Below, in pieces: positions 1 through 8,657 of a stretch of DNA of 64,000 nt. The stretch comes from Bacteroidota bacterium (GTDB lineage Bacteria > Bacteroidota > Bacteroidia > NS11-12g > UBA9320). The notes under the pieces were generated by a model. It was not told the DNA's origin. It made no database searches and saw only the letters and a program-made list of their open reading frames with translations. How positions within the stretch are numbered: position 1 is the stretch's first letter; each line of letters begins with the position of its first letter. Made by a program: the position numbers and the translations under genes. The stretch lies in the NCBI GenBank assembly GCA_013359235.1, contig JABWCE010000001.1, forward strand, positions 62,001 through 126,000, read 5' to 3'.

Positions 1-1691
1 ATTAAAAAAAATGCGATATCGGCTATCCCGCTAATTTTTCCTATTTTAATTCCTTGTTTTACACCAATTTCAGAACTCCAACCTGTTTCAGATTTTAGAT
101 TGTTATTTGGAAAAATTTTTACAGGACCGGCAGAAGTGAGAACGAATGTTTCGGCAATTGTAGGAAAACGGTACCCTTGCCCATACGATGCTCTTAAAAA
201 TGTAGCTTTTGCAACTTTTATACTCATACCGCTCCTTACAACAGGTTTTGATTCAATGTAATTATTAAGCCTGTAAAATTCATATCTTAAACCCACATCA
301 AAACTCAATATACCTTTCGAAAAATTGAGTTGAGCAAATGCAGCTCTGTTTTCTGATTGCTGATTACCTTGATATAATGGAGATTCGGTTTGGGTGAATG
401 AAGCTACTACACCAAAAGTAGAATTAAAATATGTTTTAATTTTTTTTGACAAATGGTATTCACAGTAAATAGTTTTCGAAAAATTGCTTTGATCGTTTTT
501 TGAAGTATCCTGCACTACTTCATTGTTTAACTGAAAATATCTTAGTTGTAAAACATTTTTCCAGCCTTTGAAATAAAAGTATAAATATGGGTCTATATTT
601 AGCTTAAAAGTTCTATTTTTGGTATGCTGGCTATCAAGCGAAGTATAAGGTAATTTATTGCTTTCCCAAAGTAAAAACGATTCGCTTTTGCCATTGTGCA
701 AATTAATATTTACTCCTGCAAAACCGTTTATTTTCTTTAAATCTCGCTGATATTTTGCACCAAATTGTATTCGATTGTCGTTGTCACTCATTCTATAACC
801 TGCATCATTAAAATAATTTAATCTAACAAAATATGAATTTTTGTTTATTCTTTGCATTTGAAATGCTCTAATACCAATAGTTCCAAGAATTTTACTGCCT
901 TTTAAATATGTATAGTTTTGGCTGAAATTATCATATATTCCATAAAATACAGAAGCATTATTTTCAATTTTTTTATTAATTACAGGCATTTTTGTTCTAA
1001 TATTAATTACTCCATTCAATGCTGATGAGCCAAATAGTACTGATGAGGCTCCTTTTATTACCTCAATACTTTCAACATTTTCGAGTGGAATAAACGACCA
1101 CTGAACCTGGCCTGCATCGCCTGACATTACAAGCATACCATCTAACAAAACAGCTACACGGCTTCCGGCTCCATAGCTCCAACCGCTACCGCTTCTTATA
1201 ACTACTTGTCCGTTTATAGCCATCACTCCAGGTATTTGGTCAACTGTGTTTTCGGCAGTTGATGGAATTTTATTGTTTATAATGTAAGGTTTTATAACCT
1301 CTACCGAAACCGAAGTGTTTTTAACAGATTGATCAACTTTTGAAGCTGAAATAAATACTTCTTCGAGGCTTATAATTTCTTGCTCAAGTTTTATGTCAAG
1401 AGGCGATTTTCCTTGATATTTGAATTTGAGTGTTAAATATCCCGTTTTACTGAATTCTAATAAATCTCCTTTTGTGCAAATGAGAGCAAAATTTCCAAAA
1501 GTATCTGTAACAGTTCCTTCAATTTTTGAAATATTTTTAACCGAAACATTTGATAATCCTTTTAAACTTGTAATATCTACTACTGTACCATTTATTGTGT
1601 TTTGAGAAATTGCTGATTTAGCCAGAAATATATTTATGATTAGAACAAAAATTTGGCATCTACTATTAATAATATTAAAATTGTACTTCAT
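1..1691 (-). CDS. TonB-dependent outer-membrane receptor (3' end cut by window edge)
   Basis: Outer-membrane active-transport receptor; its substrate cannot be told. I translated the minus strand from the ATG at 1691 and the frame stays open to base 1, giving about 563 residues. A signal peptide (about residues 1-30, ending AISQ) is followed by a carboxypeptidase-regulatory-like beta domain (about 32-105) typical of Bacteroidota receptors. The plug domain includes VAVLLDGMLV, then ENVESIEVIKGASSVLFGSS and NGVINIRTK, the usual end of a TonB plug. Barrel strands follow, with ASYGQGYRFPTIAE, a common motif of this class. The C-terminal barrel is missing because of the window edge, not a mutation. 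No SusD-like partner is next to the part seen. An in-frame TAG just upstream excludes an earlier start. The start lies only 5 bases from a divergent gene. Confidence 0.93.
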   Translation of the reverse strand, partial: MKYNFNIINSRCQIFVLIINIFLAKSAISQNTINGTVVDITSLKGLSNVSVKNISKIEGTVTDTFGNFALICTKGDLLEFSKTGYLTLKFKYQGKSPLDIKLEQEIISLEEVFISASKVDQSVKNTSVSVEVIKPYIINNKIPSTAENTVDQIPGVMAINGQVVIRSGSGWSYGAGSRVAVLLDGMLVMSGDAGQVQWSFIPLENVESIEVIKGASSVLFGSSALNGVINIRTKMPVINKKIENNASVFYGIYDNFSQNYTYLKGSKILGTIGIRAFQMQRINKNSYFVRLNYFNDAGYRMSDNDNRIQFGAKYQRDLKKINGFAGVNINLHNGKSESFLLWESNKLPYTSLDSQHTKNRTFKLNIDPYLYFYFKGWKNVLQLRYFQLNNEVVQDTSKNDQSNFSKTIYCEYHLSKKIKTYFNSTFGVVASFTQTESPLYQGNQQSENRAAFAQLNFSKGILSFDVGLRYEFYRLNNYIESKPVVRSGMSIKVAKATFLRASYGQGYRFPTIAETFVLTSAGPVKIFPNNNLKSETGWSSEIGVKQGIKIGKISGIADIAFFL

Positions 1692-1696
1692 AAATA

Positions 1697-2404
1697 ATGA
1701 TTCAAATGACTAAAATAATTTCAATATTTTCACTATTTTTTTTATGCGTGACAAAAATATTTGCTCAATGCACTCCCGATACTTCAATACATAAAGCTGG
1801 TTTTTACCCTAAAACTTTGCCCGATGCACAACTTAACGTGGCTTATGAGCAAACTATAAATTTTAAAATATTTAAAGATACTGTGGTTAATGTTTTTGGT
1901 TCTGATCAAACTGCTATTGTTGACTCTGCAGTAATTGTAAATGTAAAAAATATGCCTCCTGGTTTGTCTTTTCAACTAAATAAAGCATCAAAATCATACA
2001 CTCCCGAAGAAGTAGGTTGTGCATTAATTAACGGTGTACCTACAAAATCCGGAAATTTCACATTGAACATTATTATTGGTTTTTATGCTAAAGTATTAGG
2101 TTTCCCTATTTTCAGAGCAGATTCAATAAATACTTTCAGCATTAAAGTAAATGGTAGTAATAGTTTTGATAATTTATCAAAAAATGGTTTTGTTTTTTTC
2201 CCTAACCCTGTAAAAGGCAATACAATTTTTTTAAATTTAAAAAATACTCTATTCAATAACGAAATCAAGATATTTGATAATAGAGGGGTTTTAATTTACG
2301 ACACAAAAACTATTGAAAAATCGTTAAAAATTGATTTTGATTTTCCATCCGGTCTATATTGGATATTGGTAAATAATTGCGGTTATAAATTTGTAAAAGA
2401 ATAG
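1697..2404 (+). CDS. secreted protein with T9SS type A sorting domain, function unknown
   Basis: Exported protein of 235 residues. The signal peptide ends KIFAQ; the fourth residue is also Met (ATG at 1706), which gives the more compact signal peptide, so the start may be 9 bases downstream. The mature part begins with CTPDTS and has a putative-Ig-like look (NMPPGLSFQLNK, then NGVPTKSGNF), as in Bacteroidota surface proteins with cadherin-like folds. The last 70 or so residues are a T9SS type A domain: FFPNPVKGN, then KIFDNRGVLIYD and FPSGLYWILV. It is therefore probably secreted through T9SS and anchored or released at the surface. It runs divergently from the TonB receptor and might be a surface partner, but this is only context. 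The catalytic or binding role is not recognisable. Confidence 0.85.
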   Translation: MIQMTKIISIFSLFFLCVTKIFAQCTPDTSIHKAGFYPKTLPDAQLNVAYEQTINFKIFKDTVVNVFGSDQTAIVDSAVIVNVKNMPPGLSFQLNKASKSYTPEEVGCALINGVPTKSGNFTLNIIIGFYAKVLGFPIFRADSINTFSIKVNGSNSFDNLSKNGFVFFPNPVKGNTIFLNLKNTLFNNEIKIFDNRGVLIYDTKTIEKSLKIDFDFPSGLYWILVNNCGYKFVKE

Positions 2405-2413
2405 AAAAATAGG

Positions 2414-3778
2414 CTATCTGCATATTTTAATTTGATATGAAGAACTTATCTCTCCATTCAAATTTTCAATTTTTAAATAGTATAAGCCTTCTGAAAAATC
2501 TGAAATATTTATTGATAGATAACCTCTACCATCAATGGTTTTAAGTTTTCTACCATAAATATCAAAAATAAAAATTCTTAAACTTGAAAATAAATTTTCA
2601 ATATCTTTAACCCAAATAACATCTTTTGCCGGATTAGGATAAATAATAAATGTATTGGTTTTTTGCTGAAATACATTTGCACTTACATTACACGAATTGA
2701 AAACATACGTTTTTAGAATTACAGCACTTTTAAAACCTGCAATATCTGAAATTCGATTATGACCGCCTTTCCCATCAGGCTCACCGCAACCTGACGAAGT
2801 AAAATTAAAATTTTCGGCAAATGAATCAAGTTTAATTTTATTGTTGCCATTCCATACTTTCCATGCAAATTTTGAAGCATACATTTTTACTTTTGCCGTA
2901 TAAATTAAACTATCGCCTATTCTTGGCAGAAGTTTTAATGTATCTCTTGTCCAATTTTTAATAGGATTTGGCAACATTTCAAGAAAATCACCCGAAATAT
3001 AAACCCCATCATTTGAGATTTTTTCTTTTGACATATCTATATTAAAAGTTACATCAATCAAAGCACCAAGTTTTTTAATTCCATATACAGTATCGCCTTT
3101 GATGTGACCTGCACTGTCAACTGTAAACCAAAGGTTTTTATTTTTTATAAGTTCAAAACTGTCTGCTACCCCATTCCATTGATAAGTACCCTTTTTAATT
3201 TTATAAACTGCGGTAAAAATATAGTCGTTTGCTTTTTTGTCACCATTCAACCCATCATCGTGTGCATTGAAAAAATTCCAATCACTCATACTGCCTTTTA
3301 ACTTTACATTTTTTACTCTCTTATTTGTGTCAACTACAAGCAATGTAACGTTTCTCTCTAAAAAGGCAGGACAATTATTACAAGATGAAAAACAAACCAC
3401 GTTTAACACTAAGTCATTTGTTCCTACAATTAATTCTCTAAAATCTGTTCCTGTTTTTTTACAGTTTTCGGGCACAATTTCGCTTCCTTCTATCCAACTA
3501 TTGCTGTTTACATACATATACTCATAATTTCCGGGCGGTATAAATACAGTAAGTTCGTATATTTTATCATTATCAGGGTCTTTAGCTTCAATAAGAGAAT
3601 CACTCGGGTCCCAATCACCCGGCATACCTGCAGCGGTTTGAAAATTTCCGGGAACATGCACACCATCAGGCGAAACTACTTCGTATTTCATATTTACCCT
3701 AAATGTAACTTTGGTTTGTGCCTCAACTTTTGAAATACACAAACTTATAATAAATAACCATAATATATTTTTAAGCAT
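2414..3778 (-). CDS. T9SS-secreted protein with two E-set/starch-binding-like modules
   Basis: A 454-residue exported protein with signal peptide MLKNILWLFIISLCISKVEA. Two related beta-sandwich modules can be seen. The first (about 22-135) contains TFRVNMKYEVVSPDGVHVPG and then GDWDPSDSL with PPGNYEYMYVN. The second (about 243-370) contains VTFNIDMSKEKISNDGVYIS and again an N-W-x-D-x-L stretch. This DGV[HY][VI]xG pattern resembles the carbohydrate-binding E-set folds used by Bacteroidota surface proteins. Between them lies a third sandwich-like part (VTLLVVDTNKRVKNVKLKG and SDWNFFNAHDDG). The last 75 residues are a T9SS type A domain (IYPNPAKDVIWV and then DFSEGLYYLKI). A surface glycan-binding role is an inference. 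Its stop codon is 9 bases from that of the gene facing it. Confidence 0.87.
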   Translation of the reverse strand: MLKNILWLFIISLCISKVEAQTKVTFRVNMKYEVVSPDGVHVPGNFQTAAGMPGDWDPSDSLIEAKDPDNDKIYELTVFIPPGNYEYMYVNSNSWIEGSEIVPENCKKTGTDFRELIVGTNDLVLNVVCFSSCNNCPAFLERNVTLLVVDTNKRVKNVKLKGSMSDWNFFNAHDDGLNGDKKANDYIFTAVYKIKKGTYQWNGVADSFELIKNKNLWFTVDSAGHIKGDTVYGIKKLGALIDVTFNIDMSKEKISNDGVYISGDFLEMLPNPIKNWTRDTLKLLPRIGDSLIYTAKVKMYASKFAWKVWNGNNKIKLDSFAENFNFTSSGCGEPDGKGGHNRISDIAGFKSAVILKTYVFNSCNVSANVFQQKTNTFIIYPNPAKDVIWVKDIENLFSSLRIFIFDIYGRKLKTIDGRGYLSINISDFSEGLYYLKIENLNGEISSSYQIKICR

Positions 3779-3877
3779 AATCTTTATAAAAGTTTATTCA
3801 AAGTTAATTAGTAATAAAATCATAAAATTAACATTATTTTGCTGTATTAACAGAGTTTTTATATTATTGACAACAAA

Positions 3878-4360
3878 ATGAAACATTCAAAATTCATTAT
3901 CTTTTTTACAATTGTTGTATTTTTTACAAATTGTCGTTTAGGCAAAAATCAAAAAACTGCAAGTTTTAAAAAGATTAAAATATCATATACCGAAGAATAT
4001 TGTGGAGGTGCAGCACCACCTGATGCAATTTTAAACGAATTATCAGTTTTAAAATCATTAAAAAACAAAGAAATTGAAATTTTTCTTAGCAAAAATGTTG
4101 AATCAAAACCTTTGGTATTAATTACTGATTCTATAGGTACAGTTCTAATACCTGAAAATATTGCACCTACAATTTATGTGAATTTATATACACCAATTTC
4201 ATTTTACAAAGATGCCGAGACAAACGACAAACAATATTTTAACTGTTACAAAAGTTTTTTGAATGAAAACCTCATTTCAGTAAATCTGAGTGAAAATCAG
4301 AATGAATTTACATTGATATCGCTTTTAAAATGCAATCCTTGTGTACCGCCAGCACCATAA
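3878..4360 (+). CDS. small lipoprotein with CGGAAPP motif, function unknown
   Basis: A 160-residue predicted lipoprotein. The N-terminus MKHSKFIIFFTIVVFFTNC ends in a lipobox-like FTNC, so Cys19 is the likely lipidated residue. The mature protein has EEYCGGAAPPDAILNELS and ends with CNPCVPPAP, so three further cysteines are conserved-looking and could bind metal or form disulfides. Between them is a beta-rich part with LVLITDSIGTVLIPENIAPT, which looks like a carboxypeptidase-regulatory-like or transthyretin-like fold. I recall similar CGGA-motif small proteins from other Bacteroidota, none with a known function. It lies 6 bases upstream of lgt, whose product would lipidate it, and the two are probably cotranscribed. 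Confidence 0.78.
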   Translation: MKHSKFIIFFTIVVFFTNCRLGKNQKTASFKKIKISYTEEYCGGAAPPDAILNELSVLKSLKNKEIEIFLSKNVESKPLVLITDSIGTVLIPENIAPTIYVNLYTPISFYKDAETNDKQYFNCYKSFLNENLISVNLSENQNEFTLISLLKCNPCVPPAP

Positions 4361-4366
4361 AAAGCA

Positions 4367-5176
4367 ATGTTTCCAATAATTTTTAAATTTAAAACTCCTG
4401 AATTTTTTAAATTTCTGTTGCCAGATTATATTTCAATTTATTCGTATGGTCTTTTTATAGGTTTGGGGATAATAGCTTCGTATTATATAGTATTAAAAAA
4501 AACTAAAAATATAGGAATAAACAGAGATAATTTATCAGGATTATATTTATGGAGTTTTTTGGCTGCTTTTGTAGGTGGCAAATTGCTTTATTTCCTCGAA
4601 AAACCTTCAAAATACATAAATAATCCATCAGAAATATTAGAAAACTTAGGAAATGGTTTTGTTTTTTACGGTTCAATGTTGTTGGTAATACCTACAATAA
4701 TATTTTGGTTGCGAAAAAATAAAATTCCTGTACTCAAATTTTTTGATGGAATGGCATGGGGAGCCCCCATTTTGCATTCATTTGGAAGGTTAGGGTGTTT
4801 TATGGCGGGGTGCTGCCATGGTAAGGTTTGTAAAAATTTTATGGGTGTTGTTTTTTCAAACCCTTTATCGGCAGCCAATCCAAAAAACGTCCCCCTCTAC
4901 CCTACTCAACTCTATGATATTGCTGTAAATCTAATTACTTTAATCGTAATATACTTTGTTTCAAAAAAGCAGAAATTTTCGGGACAACTTTTTATTGTTT
5001 ATATAATTTTATATGCTTTTGGCAGAATTGTAGTTGAAAACTTCAGGGGCGATGAAAACAGAGGTTTTATTTTTGATAATGCCATAAGTTATTCGCAGTT
5101 TATTGCAATTTTGCTTATAATAATTTCCTCATTTTTATGGTATTTTTTGTATAAAAAGTCAAAATCAAAGGTTTAA
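4367..5176 (+). CDS. lgt: prolipoprotein diacylglyceryl transferase
   Basis: Inner-membrane enzyme that moves a diacylglyceryl group from phosphatidylglycerol to the lipobox cysteine of prolipoproteins, the first step of lipoprotein maturation. The protein has 269 residues, normal for the family, and about seven hydrophobic segments. The Lgt signature is clear at residues 137-152: HSFGRLGCFMAGCCHG, with the essential Arg at 141. YPTQLYD (about 178-184) and FGRIVVENFRGDENRG (about 217-232) match the conserved C-terminal Tyr/Arg/Glu region. The small lipoprotein gene just upstream is a likely substrate and operon partner. There is no in-frame ATG upstream after the preceding stop, so the ATG at 4367 is chosen. 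Confidence 0.96.
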   Translation: MFPIIFKFKTPEFFKFLLPDYISIYSYGLFIGLGIIASYYIVLKKTKNIGINRDNLSGLYLWSFLAAFVGGKLLYFLEKPSKYINNPSEILENLGNGFVFYGSMLLVIPTIIFWLRKNKIPVLKFFDGMAWGAPILHSFGRLGCFMAGCCHGKVCKNFMGVVFSNPLSAANPKNVPLYPTQLYDIAVNLITLIVIYFVSKKQKFSGQLFIVYIILYAFGRIVVENFRGDENRGFIFDNAISYSQFIAILLIIISSFLWYFLYKKSKSKV

Positions 5177-5200
5177 TTTTTGTAAAATTTAAAGATTTTT

Positions 5201-5230
5201 TTTGTTTTTTTAAAAATCCATTTACATTTG
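5201..5230 (+). promoter_or_regulatory. Bacteroidota-type promoter upstream of the cytochrome c pair
   Basis: TTTG at 5201-5204, an 18-base spacer, and TACATTTG at 5223-5230 fit the Bacteroidota sigma consensus TTTG / TAnnTTTG. The -7 element is 38 bases before the ATG of the cytochrome gene at 5269. This is the best promoter match seen in the window; it is sequence-based only. Confidence 0.6.
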
Positions 5231-5268
5231 TTTTATATTTATTTAATTCTAATTTAAAAAATTTGTTT

Positions 5269-6192
5269 ATGAAAATTAAAAATTTTATTTCAGTTGTATT
5301 TTTATTAATAATGGCAAGCGTTTTATTGCTGTCATTCAATTATCGCAAAACCAGTAATTCAAACAACCTTAATGCAGAACAAAGAATGAAAAACGGTAGA
5401 AAAATTGTGCTTGGACTATGTGCAGGGTGCCATGGCAGCGAAGATGGTAAATTGGCAGGCAAACACATGAAAGAAATGCCCGGTATGGTAGGAAAAATTA
5501 TAGCTCCTAATATTACAAACAGTGTAGAAAATGGTATAGGAAAATATACAAGAGAACAACTCAGAATATTGCTCAGAACCGGAATTAAAAGCGATGGAAA
5601 AAGATCATTTCCTTTAATGCCGTATTTTCCTTTGATGTCTGACGATGATGTAGAAGGTATAATAGATTTTCTGCAATCTGCTGATTATGCTGTACAAGCA
5701 TCTGAACAGAATTTAGGAAAACTAAAGTTAAAATTTGTTGGAAGAATGTGGGCAAAATCAGTCAAAGCTGGAAAAATACCACAATCTCGTATTGAAAACC
5801 CTGATACTAATAATACAATGGAATATGGCAAATACCTTACAGATGCAGTTTATCGTTGTTTTGAGTGCCACTCGGGAACAATGAAAGTAAATTTTGAAAA
5901 CCCAAGAAAAACTAAAAAATACAATGCCGGTGGGGCAAAAATGGCTGATATGGATAAAAAGAAAGTATATTCAAGAAATATTACCCCACACAAAGAGACA
6001 GGTATAGGAAACTGGACCCTTGAAGATTTTACAAAAATGATGCGAAATGGGGTTAGAAAAAACGGGAGAAATTCAAGATTTCCAATGCTTGCATTTCCTT
6101 TAATGTCTGACAATGATATAAAATCAATTTACACATACCTAATGTCTGTTCCGCCAATAAAACATAAAGTTAAAGAATATGTACCAAAATAG
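5269..6192 (+). CDS. diheme cytochrome c, periplasmic electron carrier
   Basis: A 307-residue c-type cytochrome with two heme-binding sites. The N-terminal hydrophobic stretch (about 5-24) is a signal peptide or anchor. Heme 1 is CAGCH at residues 51-55 and heme 2 is CFECH at 197-201. Each is followed by a matching half: N-I-T, GIG and then a possible axial Met in FPLM (around 114-123 and near the C-terminus). The motif RNITPHKETGIGNWTLEDF is typical of cytochrome subunits that serve alcohol, aldehyde or sugar dehydrogenases. No such dehydrogenase gene is adjacent, so the partner is unknown. I chose the ATG at 5269; the in-frame TTG six bases earlier is less likely. The next cytochrome gene overlaps its end by 14 bases, so the two are surely cotranscribed. 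Confidence 0.9.
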   Translation: MKIKNFISVVFLLIMASVLLLSFNYRKTSNSNNLNAEQRMKNGRKIVLGLCAGCHGSEDGKLAGKHMKEMPGMVGKIIAPNITNSVENGIGKYTREQLRILLRTGIKSDGKRSFPLMPYFPLMSDDDVEGIIDFLQSADYAVQASEQNLGKLKLKFVGRMWAKSVKAGKIPQSRIENPDTNNTMEYGKYLTDAVYRCFECHSGTMKVNFENPRKTKKYNAGGAKMADMDKKKVYSRNITPHKETGIGNWTLEDFTKMMRNGVRKNGRNSRFPMLAFPLMSDNDIKSIYTYLMSVPPIKHKVKEYVPK

Positions 6193-6529
6193 AAAAATAA
6201 AATCAATTTTAATCTTATTTGTATCTGTTATTTTTATTGCTGGGTTCAAAAATGCAAAAGGACCCAAAACACCTTCAATGCCATCAAACATTAAGGCTCT
6301 GCTTTCAAAAAACACATGTTTAACATGTCATAGCTTAAACGAAAGATTGGTTGGTCCTCCATTTACAGCAATTGCAAAGAAAAAATACACAGTAAAGCAA
6401 ATTATAAATTTGGTTGAAAATCCTCAACCATCACATTGGCCAGGCTATCCGCCAATGGCTCCATTAAAAAATGTTCCTAAAAAAGAACTTGAGCAAATTG
6501 CAAACTGGATAATTAGCTTAAACAAATAA
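6179..6529 (+). CDS. small monoheme cytochrome c (class I type)
   Basis: A 116-residue class I cytochrome c with an N-terminal signal peptide (about residues 8-24, SILILFVSVIFIAGF). The heme site is CLTCH (about 42-46), followed by LNERLVGPPFTAIAKK, a c-551/c5-like pattern. The distal Met is probably in GYPPMAPLKNV (about 88-98), and the C-terminal helix ELEQIANWIISL completes the fold. It should shuttle single electrons in the periplasm. The ATG lies inside the last codons of the diheme cytochrome gene in another frame, a 14-base overlap, which suggests translational coupling and a functional pair. Its stop is only five bases from that of the convergent transporter gene. Confidence 0.9.
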   Translation: MYQNRKIKSILILFVSVIFIAGFKNAKGPKTPSMPSNIKALLSKNTCLTCHSLNERLVGPPFTAIAKKKYTVKQIINLVENPQPSHWPGYPPMAPLKNVPKKELEQIANWIISLNK

Positions 6530-6550
6530 AAATGCTAATGGATAGCATTT
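6530..6550. terminator. small hairpin between convergent genes, possible bidirectional terminator
   Basis: AAATGCT (6530-6536) pairs with AGCATTT (6544-6550) around a 7-base loop. It sits exactly between the cytochrome gene end and the SulP gene end and covers the SulP stop codon. The stem is AT-rich and the T-tracts are poor, so the terminator role is weak. Confidence 0.3.
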
Positions 6551-8097
6551 ATGTTTACTTTTTCAATTCCTATAAGTTTTAGCTTTATATTTTTATATTT
6601 TGCTTTGTTTTCAAATTCACTGATTATTTCAAGAATGTCGTAATCAATAAATTTTGAATTGCTTCCATCTATGGCAAATGAACTGTTTTCGGGCACTTTG
6701 TCTAATATCTTTCTTAAATTTACTTTGTTCAGAAATGTAACATTTGTATTCAGTTTTATACATTCAAAATATTCTCCATCAATATTTGCATTTGATATTT
6801 CATATTCAGCCTTAAAATTATTTCTTACAATATAATAAATAGAAATAAGCAAGCCAATACTTACTCCAATTAGTAAATCGGTGGTTAAAACTCCAATAAT
6901 AGTTATAATAAATGGCAGAAATTGTTTTAATCCAAGGCTCCACATATTGTAAAACAATTTAGGTTTTGAAAGATTATAACCTGTAATAATTAATATTGAA
7001 GACAAGGATGCAAATGGTATTTTATTTATAAAAAAAGTAAGAAACAAAACAGAGAGCAAAAGCAGTAAACCATGTGTAAAAGCCGCCATTTTGCTTCTTG
7101 CACCTGCATCTACATTTGCAGCACCTCTTACTACTACAGCAGTAATTGGTATTGCACCTAAAATTCCACAAAGCATATTGCCAATACCTTGTGCAACAAG
7201 TTCGCGGTTTGCTGGTGTAATTCGATTTCTTTTATCGAGTTTGTCTATAGCTTCTACGCAAAGTAACGTTTCTAATGTAGCCAAAAGCCCTATCATTATT
7301 CCATATTTCCAAATCATTTTGTTTTCAAAAATTCGGCTAAAACTGGGTAATTGGATTTGATTAAAAATATCAGGACTGATATTTACAAGTTGGGTTTGTT
7401 TTAATGAATAATTATTAAAATAATTGCTTGTAATATTTACTAAAATTATATTGATTATAATTCCAAATACAACAACAATAAGCGACGAAGGAATTACTTT
7501 AAATTTTTTTAAAATTTTTGAATTAAAAATAATTAAAATCACAAGTGAAGCAATCGAAATTAAAATTGTTCCTCTTGTAAATTGCTTATTGAGGTCTATA
7601 ACATTGCCGATAAAATTTTTTGATTCAAAAATATTCAACATTCCATTTTCCCAAAAATTAGGTTTATCATATCCAAGTGCAATCGGAATTTGCTTTAAAA
7701 TCAAAATTATTCCAATAGCCGCTAACATTCCCTTTATAACAGAAGAAGGAAAATAATAAGCTAAACTACCTAATTTAAAAATTCCTAAAAACAATTGAAA
7801 CAGCCCTGCAATAGCTACTGATAATAAAAACAATTCAAAATTGCCAAGTGTAAAAATAGCTGAAATAACTAATGTTGTTAAACCTGCTGCTGGGCCCGAA
7901 ACTGAAAGCTGCGAACCGCTGATTAATGATACAACTACACCTCCAATAATACCCGATAAAATACCTGAATATAAAGGAGCTTCAGAAGCCAAAGCAATAC
8001 CTAAACAAAGCGGAAGAGCTACAAAAAAAACTGATATACCTGCCGGCAAATCATATTTTAACCAAAGCAAGCGATAGTATTTGATTTTTCTTTTCAA
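6535..8097 (-). CDS. SulP family anion transporter with C-terminal STAS domain
   Basis: Inner-membrane transporter of 520 residues, a usual size for SulP/SLC26 proteins, which carry sulfate, bicarbonate or other anions. The start of the transport domain is typical: DLPAGISVFFVALPLCLGIA (about 16-35), then SVSGPAAGLT (about 66-75). NRELVAQGIGNMLCGILGAI and RGAANVDAGARSK are the conserved segments of later helices. The last 80 residues form a STAS domain (FAIDGSNSKFIDYDILEIIS). The anion cannot be decided; no carbonic anhydrase or sulfate-assimilation gene is next to it. The start is a TTG at 8097: there is no ATG near, and a TAA lies two codons upstream in frame, so the start cannot be further out. 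Confidence 0.93.
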   Translation of the reverse strand: MKRKIKYYRLLWLKYDLPAGISVFFVALPLCLGIALASEAPLYSGILSGIIGGVVVSLISGSQLSVSGPAAGLTTLVISAIFTLGNFELFLLSVAIAGLFQLFLGIFKLGSLAYYFPSSVIKGMLAAIGIILILKQIPIALGYDKPNFWENGMLNIFESKNFIGNVIDLNKQFTRGTILISIASLVILIIFNSKILKKFKVIPSSLIVVVFGIIINIILVNITSNYFNNYSLKQTQLVNISPDIFNQIQLPSFSRIFENKMIWKYGIMIGLLATLETLLCVEAIDKLDKRNRITPANRELVAQGIGNMLCGILGAIPITAVVVRGAANVDAGARSKMAAFTHGLLLLLSVLFLTFFINKIPFASLSSILIITGYNLSKPKLFYNMWSLGLKQFLPFIITIIGVLTTDLLIGVSIGLLISIYYIVRNNFKAEYEISNANIDGEYFECIKLNTNVTFLNKVNLRKILDKVPENSSFAIDGSNSKFIDYDILEIISEFENKAKYKNIKLKLIGIEKVNINAIH

Positions 8098-8182
8098 TGT
8101 TTATAAACAATATTATTGAAATCTTACAAAGCAGAAATATAAAATAAATATTTATGAATTGTTTACAGAAAAAATGTGAATT

Positions 8183-8611
8183 TTAATTACAGAAAGTGAT
8201 TATAAATGATAAAAGCAAAAGAGAAGCTAAATGATAACCTGCATTTATTCCTACAAGTTTCCATGACTTTTGTTCCCAAACTGTAGAACCTAAATGTACA
8301 GGAAAATAAAATCCAAGCCATGTAAAAATTGCAGAACTCATGGCATTAGAAATTTTTCCCATTTCTTTTACATCAGGTACAAATTGCCATGCAGTAATAT
8401 TATGAGCAAGAACCCATGCACATAAAAAATTGCCCAAAAGCATATAGAAAATGCCTTTTACAAATTCTTTTTGTGAAGGTTTCATATTTGGGTCGTAACC
8501 CATTTCTTTACCCCAAACTTTTCCAAAAAGTGGTGTGTACCACAAATAACCAAGTACAAAGTTGGCAATTACAGCCACTCCAATTGCAATAAAATTAATT
8601 TTGAATTCCAT
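8183..8611 (-). CDS. DUF1761 small integral membrane protein
   Basis: A 142-residue membrane protein with four hydrophobic segments (about 5-25, 52-72, 87-105, 122-140). The opening INFIAIGVAVIANFVLGYLW followed by YTPLFGKVWGKEMGYDP is the hallmark of the DUF1761 family, which is widespread in bacteria and has no assigned biochemical function. It stands alone on the minus strand between the SulP transporter and peptidase T, with AT-rich gaps of about 85 and 46 bases, so operon membership with pepT is possible but not shown. I see no catalytic residues. Confidence 0.85.
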   Translation of the reverse strand: MEFKINFIAIGVAVIANFVLGYLWYTPLFGKVWGKEMGYDPNMKPSQKEFVKGIFYMLLGNFLCAWVLAHNITAWQFVPDVKEMGKISNAMSSAIFTWLGFYFPVHLGSTVWEQKSWKLVGINAGYHLASLLLLSFIITFCN

Positions 8612-8657
8612 ATTTTATAAATTTTTTAAAGTATAAACAAATGTATAATTTTATATT

